Of a stretch of DNA of 7,090 nt, positions 5,670 through 7,090 are shown piece after piece. Source of the DNA: Candidatus Heimdallarchaeota archaeon. GTDB lineage: Archaea; Asgardarchaeota; Heimdallarchaeia; Heimdallarchaeales; Heimdallarchaeaceae. Both the position numbers and the translations under genes were made by a program. The notes under the pieces were generated by a model. That model was not told where the DNA came from. It ran no database searches and saw nothing but the letters and a program-made list of their open reading frames with translations. Location: positions 1 to 7,090 of the forward strand of contig JAGLOH010000110.1 of the NCBI GenBank assembly GCA_023139025.1. The letters are read 5' to 3'. The stretch's first letter is position 1, and each line of letters opens with the position of its first letter.

Positions 5670-5689
5670 TTGTGTTAAAACTAACACAA
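5670..5689. promoter_or_regulatory. Perfect inverted repeat, candidate operator of the DUF3160 gene
   Basis: TTGTGTTA (5670-5677) and TAACACAA (5682-5689) form perfect 8-base arms around AAAC. It lies about 50 bases before the first DUF3160 start codon and about 25 bases upstream of the probable TATA element, where an archaeal winged-helix or HTH dimer could act. As it follows the T-tract terminator directly, it is less likely to be part of termination. The binding protein is unknown. Confidence 0.45.
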
Positions 5690-5714
5690 GAATAGTTAAT
5701 ACATCAAGAATAGT
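5687..5714 (+). repeat. Tandem direct repeat CAAGAATAGT, two copies 18 bases apart
   Basis: Identical 10-base copies occur at 5687-5696 and 5705-5714. The first overlaps the right arm of the inverted repeat and the second runs into the presumed TATA element, so both sit in the promoter of the DUF3160 gene. Confidence 0.5.
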
Positions 5715-5727
5715 ATACTTTAACTAA
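5712..5727 (+). promoter_or_regulatory. TATA-like region of the DUF3160 gene
   Basis: AGTATACTTTAACTAA contains two overlapping candidates. TATAC (5714-5718) is about 21 bases before ATG 5737, and TTTAACTAA (5719-5727) is about 26 bases before the in-frame ATG 5749. The second pairing fits the spacing at other genes here better. Confidence 0.4.
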
Positions 5728-5736
5728 AAAACCAGG

Positions 5737-7090
5737 ATGTTAAAGGTAATGTTCAGTAAAAAAATCACGATAATTATAAGTACTAGTTTGTGTGGTGTTC
5801 TTGCAATAACAGGTCTTCTAATTTCTCTGCCTTATATTATGAATCCAAGGGAAAAAATAGATTTTCACCCAGATCCACTGCTAGCTGGAACAGCATCTAC
5901 TTACCAAATCAAAAAAACAATTAGTACTTCGTTTGGTTCTTATTCTCCTCTTCATATTGATATTACTCCCAATATAAAACCAACAATAATTGGTAATAAC
6001 TTGGGAAATGTAGACAAACAAGGTTTAGAAGTTACACCCCAGATGAAGGAATTCTTAGAAACGTATGGTTTTGTGATTGTTGATGAGGGATATGAAGACA
6101 TCTATCACATTTATGATGGAAAAGAAATTCCTAAGTTTATAACTACTGATTTATGCTTGCATGCTTATCATGTTCTTTATGATATTAGTCTGCGAATTTT
6201 AGAAGGAGAAAGATTCTTCTTTGATTTCGAAACTATGCTACTATCTCTTCGAGGTGCACAAATTGCTCTTAACTCAACAGTTACAGAGTCCTCAGTACAT
6301 GAAGCATTGAACAAAAATATTGCTTATCTTTCTGTTATGCTTTATCTTCTTAATGAGACTAATACAATTCCTGTAGAAGTTGAAGCTTTAACAATTGCAG
6401 AACTTAACTTGATAAATGGTAGTGTAGGTGACTACTCAGCTATATTTGGATATATGGAAGATTATACTCAGTATAAGGTAAGGGGCCACTATACTAGAAA
6501 TGAACTTCTAGGGAATTATTTCAAAGCAATGATGTATGCTGGAAGGATGAGTTTTCTTACCCAAAGTCCTGAGGGAGACCCTGATATGGGTATTAATCAT
6601 ACAAGAATGGCACTACTACTTATATCAAGTTTCAATGAGACAATTTCAACTTCTAATGTTTGGGAATATTGGGATCGTCTATATGAACCAACTGTCTTTT
6701 ATGTTGGTGCAAGTGATGATCTCACAGCTGAGGAATATTTTCAGATTTGGCAAAATAATGGTGCTCCTTCTGGTGATGCATTATCGGATAGAATCTTAAT
6801 TGAGACAATTATCGAGGAAATTCAATCTTATAGAAAACCAAGAATCAACTCTATGTTTGTTTATGATGATCAAGAAGTAGAAAATGTCACACAGGGTTTC
6901 AGACTTATGGGTCAACGATTTATTCCTGATTCTTATATCTTCCAACAACTTGTCCATGATGAAGTATATAATAGATTAATGCCTACCGGATTAGATGTTT
7001 TTTCCGTTTTTGGAAGCCCCAGAGCTGATTATTATATGGAAAATGAAAATCAGCTTTATCCAGGATATACTGATCAAATAAACAAACTCA
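5737..7090 (+). CDS. DUF3160 family secreted or membrane-anchored protein (truncated by window end)
   Basis: The frame is open from ATG 5737 to the window end, giving 451 residues without a stop. An alternative ATG at 5749 (residue 5) fits the TATA spacing better. Residues 8-35 are a basic-then-hydrophobic segment (KK followed by about 25 apolar residues), a signal peptide or N-terminal anchor, so the bulk is outside the cell. DUF3160 hallmarks follow: FITTDLCLHAYHVLYD (134-149), RGHYTRNELLGNYFKAMMY (249-267), YEPTVFYVG (316-324), GFRLMGQRFIPDSYIFQQLV (387-406) and RLMPTGLDVFSVFGSPRA (413-430). The family is known by conservation only; no activity is assigned. Six N-x-S/T sequons (Asn 179, 206, 227, 287, 300, 383) could be glycosylated in an archaeon. 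A linker of about 60 residues rich in Thr, Ser and Pro (41-100) separates the anchor from the domain. It sits alone behind a structured promoter. Confidence 0.85.
   Translation, partial: MLKVMFSKKITIIISTSLCGVLAITGLLISLPYIMNPREKIDFHPDPLLAGTASTYQIKKTISTSFGSYSPLHIDITPNIKPTIIGNNLGNVDKQGLEVTPQMKEFLETYGFVIVDEGYEDIYHIYDGKEIPKFITTDLCLHAYHVLYDISLRILEGERFFFDFETMLLSLRGAQIALNSTVTESSVHEALNKNIAYLSVMLYLLNETNTIPVEVEALTIAELNLINGSVGDYSAIFGYMEDYTQYKVRGHYTRNELLGNYFKAMMYAGRMSFLTQSPEGDPDMGINHTRMALLLISSFNETISTSNVWEYWDRLYEPTVFYVGASDDLTAEEYFQIWQNNGAPSGDALSDRILIETIIEEIQSYRKPRINSMFVYDDQEVENVTQGFRLMGQRFIPDSYIFQQLVHDEVYNRLMPTGLDVFSVFGSPRADYYMENENQLYPGYTDQINKL

Noticed and set aside
5636..5736. Possible riboswitch or small RNA in the gap before the DUF3160 gene
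   Set aside because: It holds a T-tract, a dyad and direct repeats upstream of the core promoter; nothing resembles a folded aptamer, and the leader appears very short.
1..7090. Mobile element, CRISPR array, tRNA/rRNA or defence system
   Set aside because: No transposase or integrase motifs, no regularly spaced repeats, no tRNA-like cloverleaf in the short gaps, and no nuclease, toxin or defence signatures in the translated frames.

Overview
The window is an AT-rich stretch (roughly one-third G+C by eye) that reads as archaeal chromosome. The main reason is promoter architecture. In front of most genes an A/T-rich TATA-like box is centred about 24-28 bases before the start codon, with almost no Shine-Dalgarno sequence, which is the pattern of leaderless archaeal transcripts. 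T-rich tracts rather than GC-rich hairpins follow several genes. Protein content agrees: a stand-alone pyruvate-kinase C-domain protein of the MTH1675 type, a DGK/SEC59/VTE5-type polyprenol kinase, and a DUF3160 secreted protein. An Asgard or deep euryarchaeal source is possible, but the sequence alone does not settle it.

Layout. Positions 1-375 (-) hold the N-terminal part of a DUF457-like membrane 'metal-dependent hydrolase', cut by the window edge. A short divergent promoter region (376-462) leads to an unrecognised 153-residue protein (463-924, +). Convergent to it is a pair of unrecognised minus-strand genes, a soluble 143-residue protein (1293-1724) and a small membrane protein (940-1263), probably co-transcribed. 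After another divergent promoter region (1725-1829) come a pyruvate-kinase alpha/beta-domain protein (1830-2375) and, 18 bases on, the polyprenol/diacylglycerol-kinase-like membrane protein (2394-3104). Convergent to these, with stop codons touching, are a class I SAM methyltransferase (3105-3671) and a thioredoxin-reductase-fold flavoprotein without the CxxC pair (3727-4704), each with its own promoter. The final plus-strand genes are an alpha/beta-hydrolase (4808-5635) and a secreted or membrane-anchored DUF3160 protein (5737 to the window end, truncated).

How they fit together. The polyprenol-kinase-like protein, UbiE-like methyltransferase, NADPH flavoprotein and lipase-like hydrolase could all touch isoprenoid or membrane-lipid chemistry, but they are mostly separately promoted and not one operon. 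No RNA genes, insertion sequences, CRISPR arrays, integrases or toxin-antitoxin modules were seen, and no gene-free stretch exceeds about 105 bases. I do not see a convincing new multi-gene system. The best leads are a perfect 8+8 inverted repeat next to a direct repeat upstream of the DUF3160 gene, the CxxC-less flavoprotein with a C-terminal cysteine, and the block of three unrecognised proteins.
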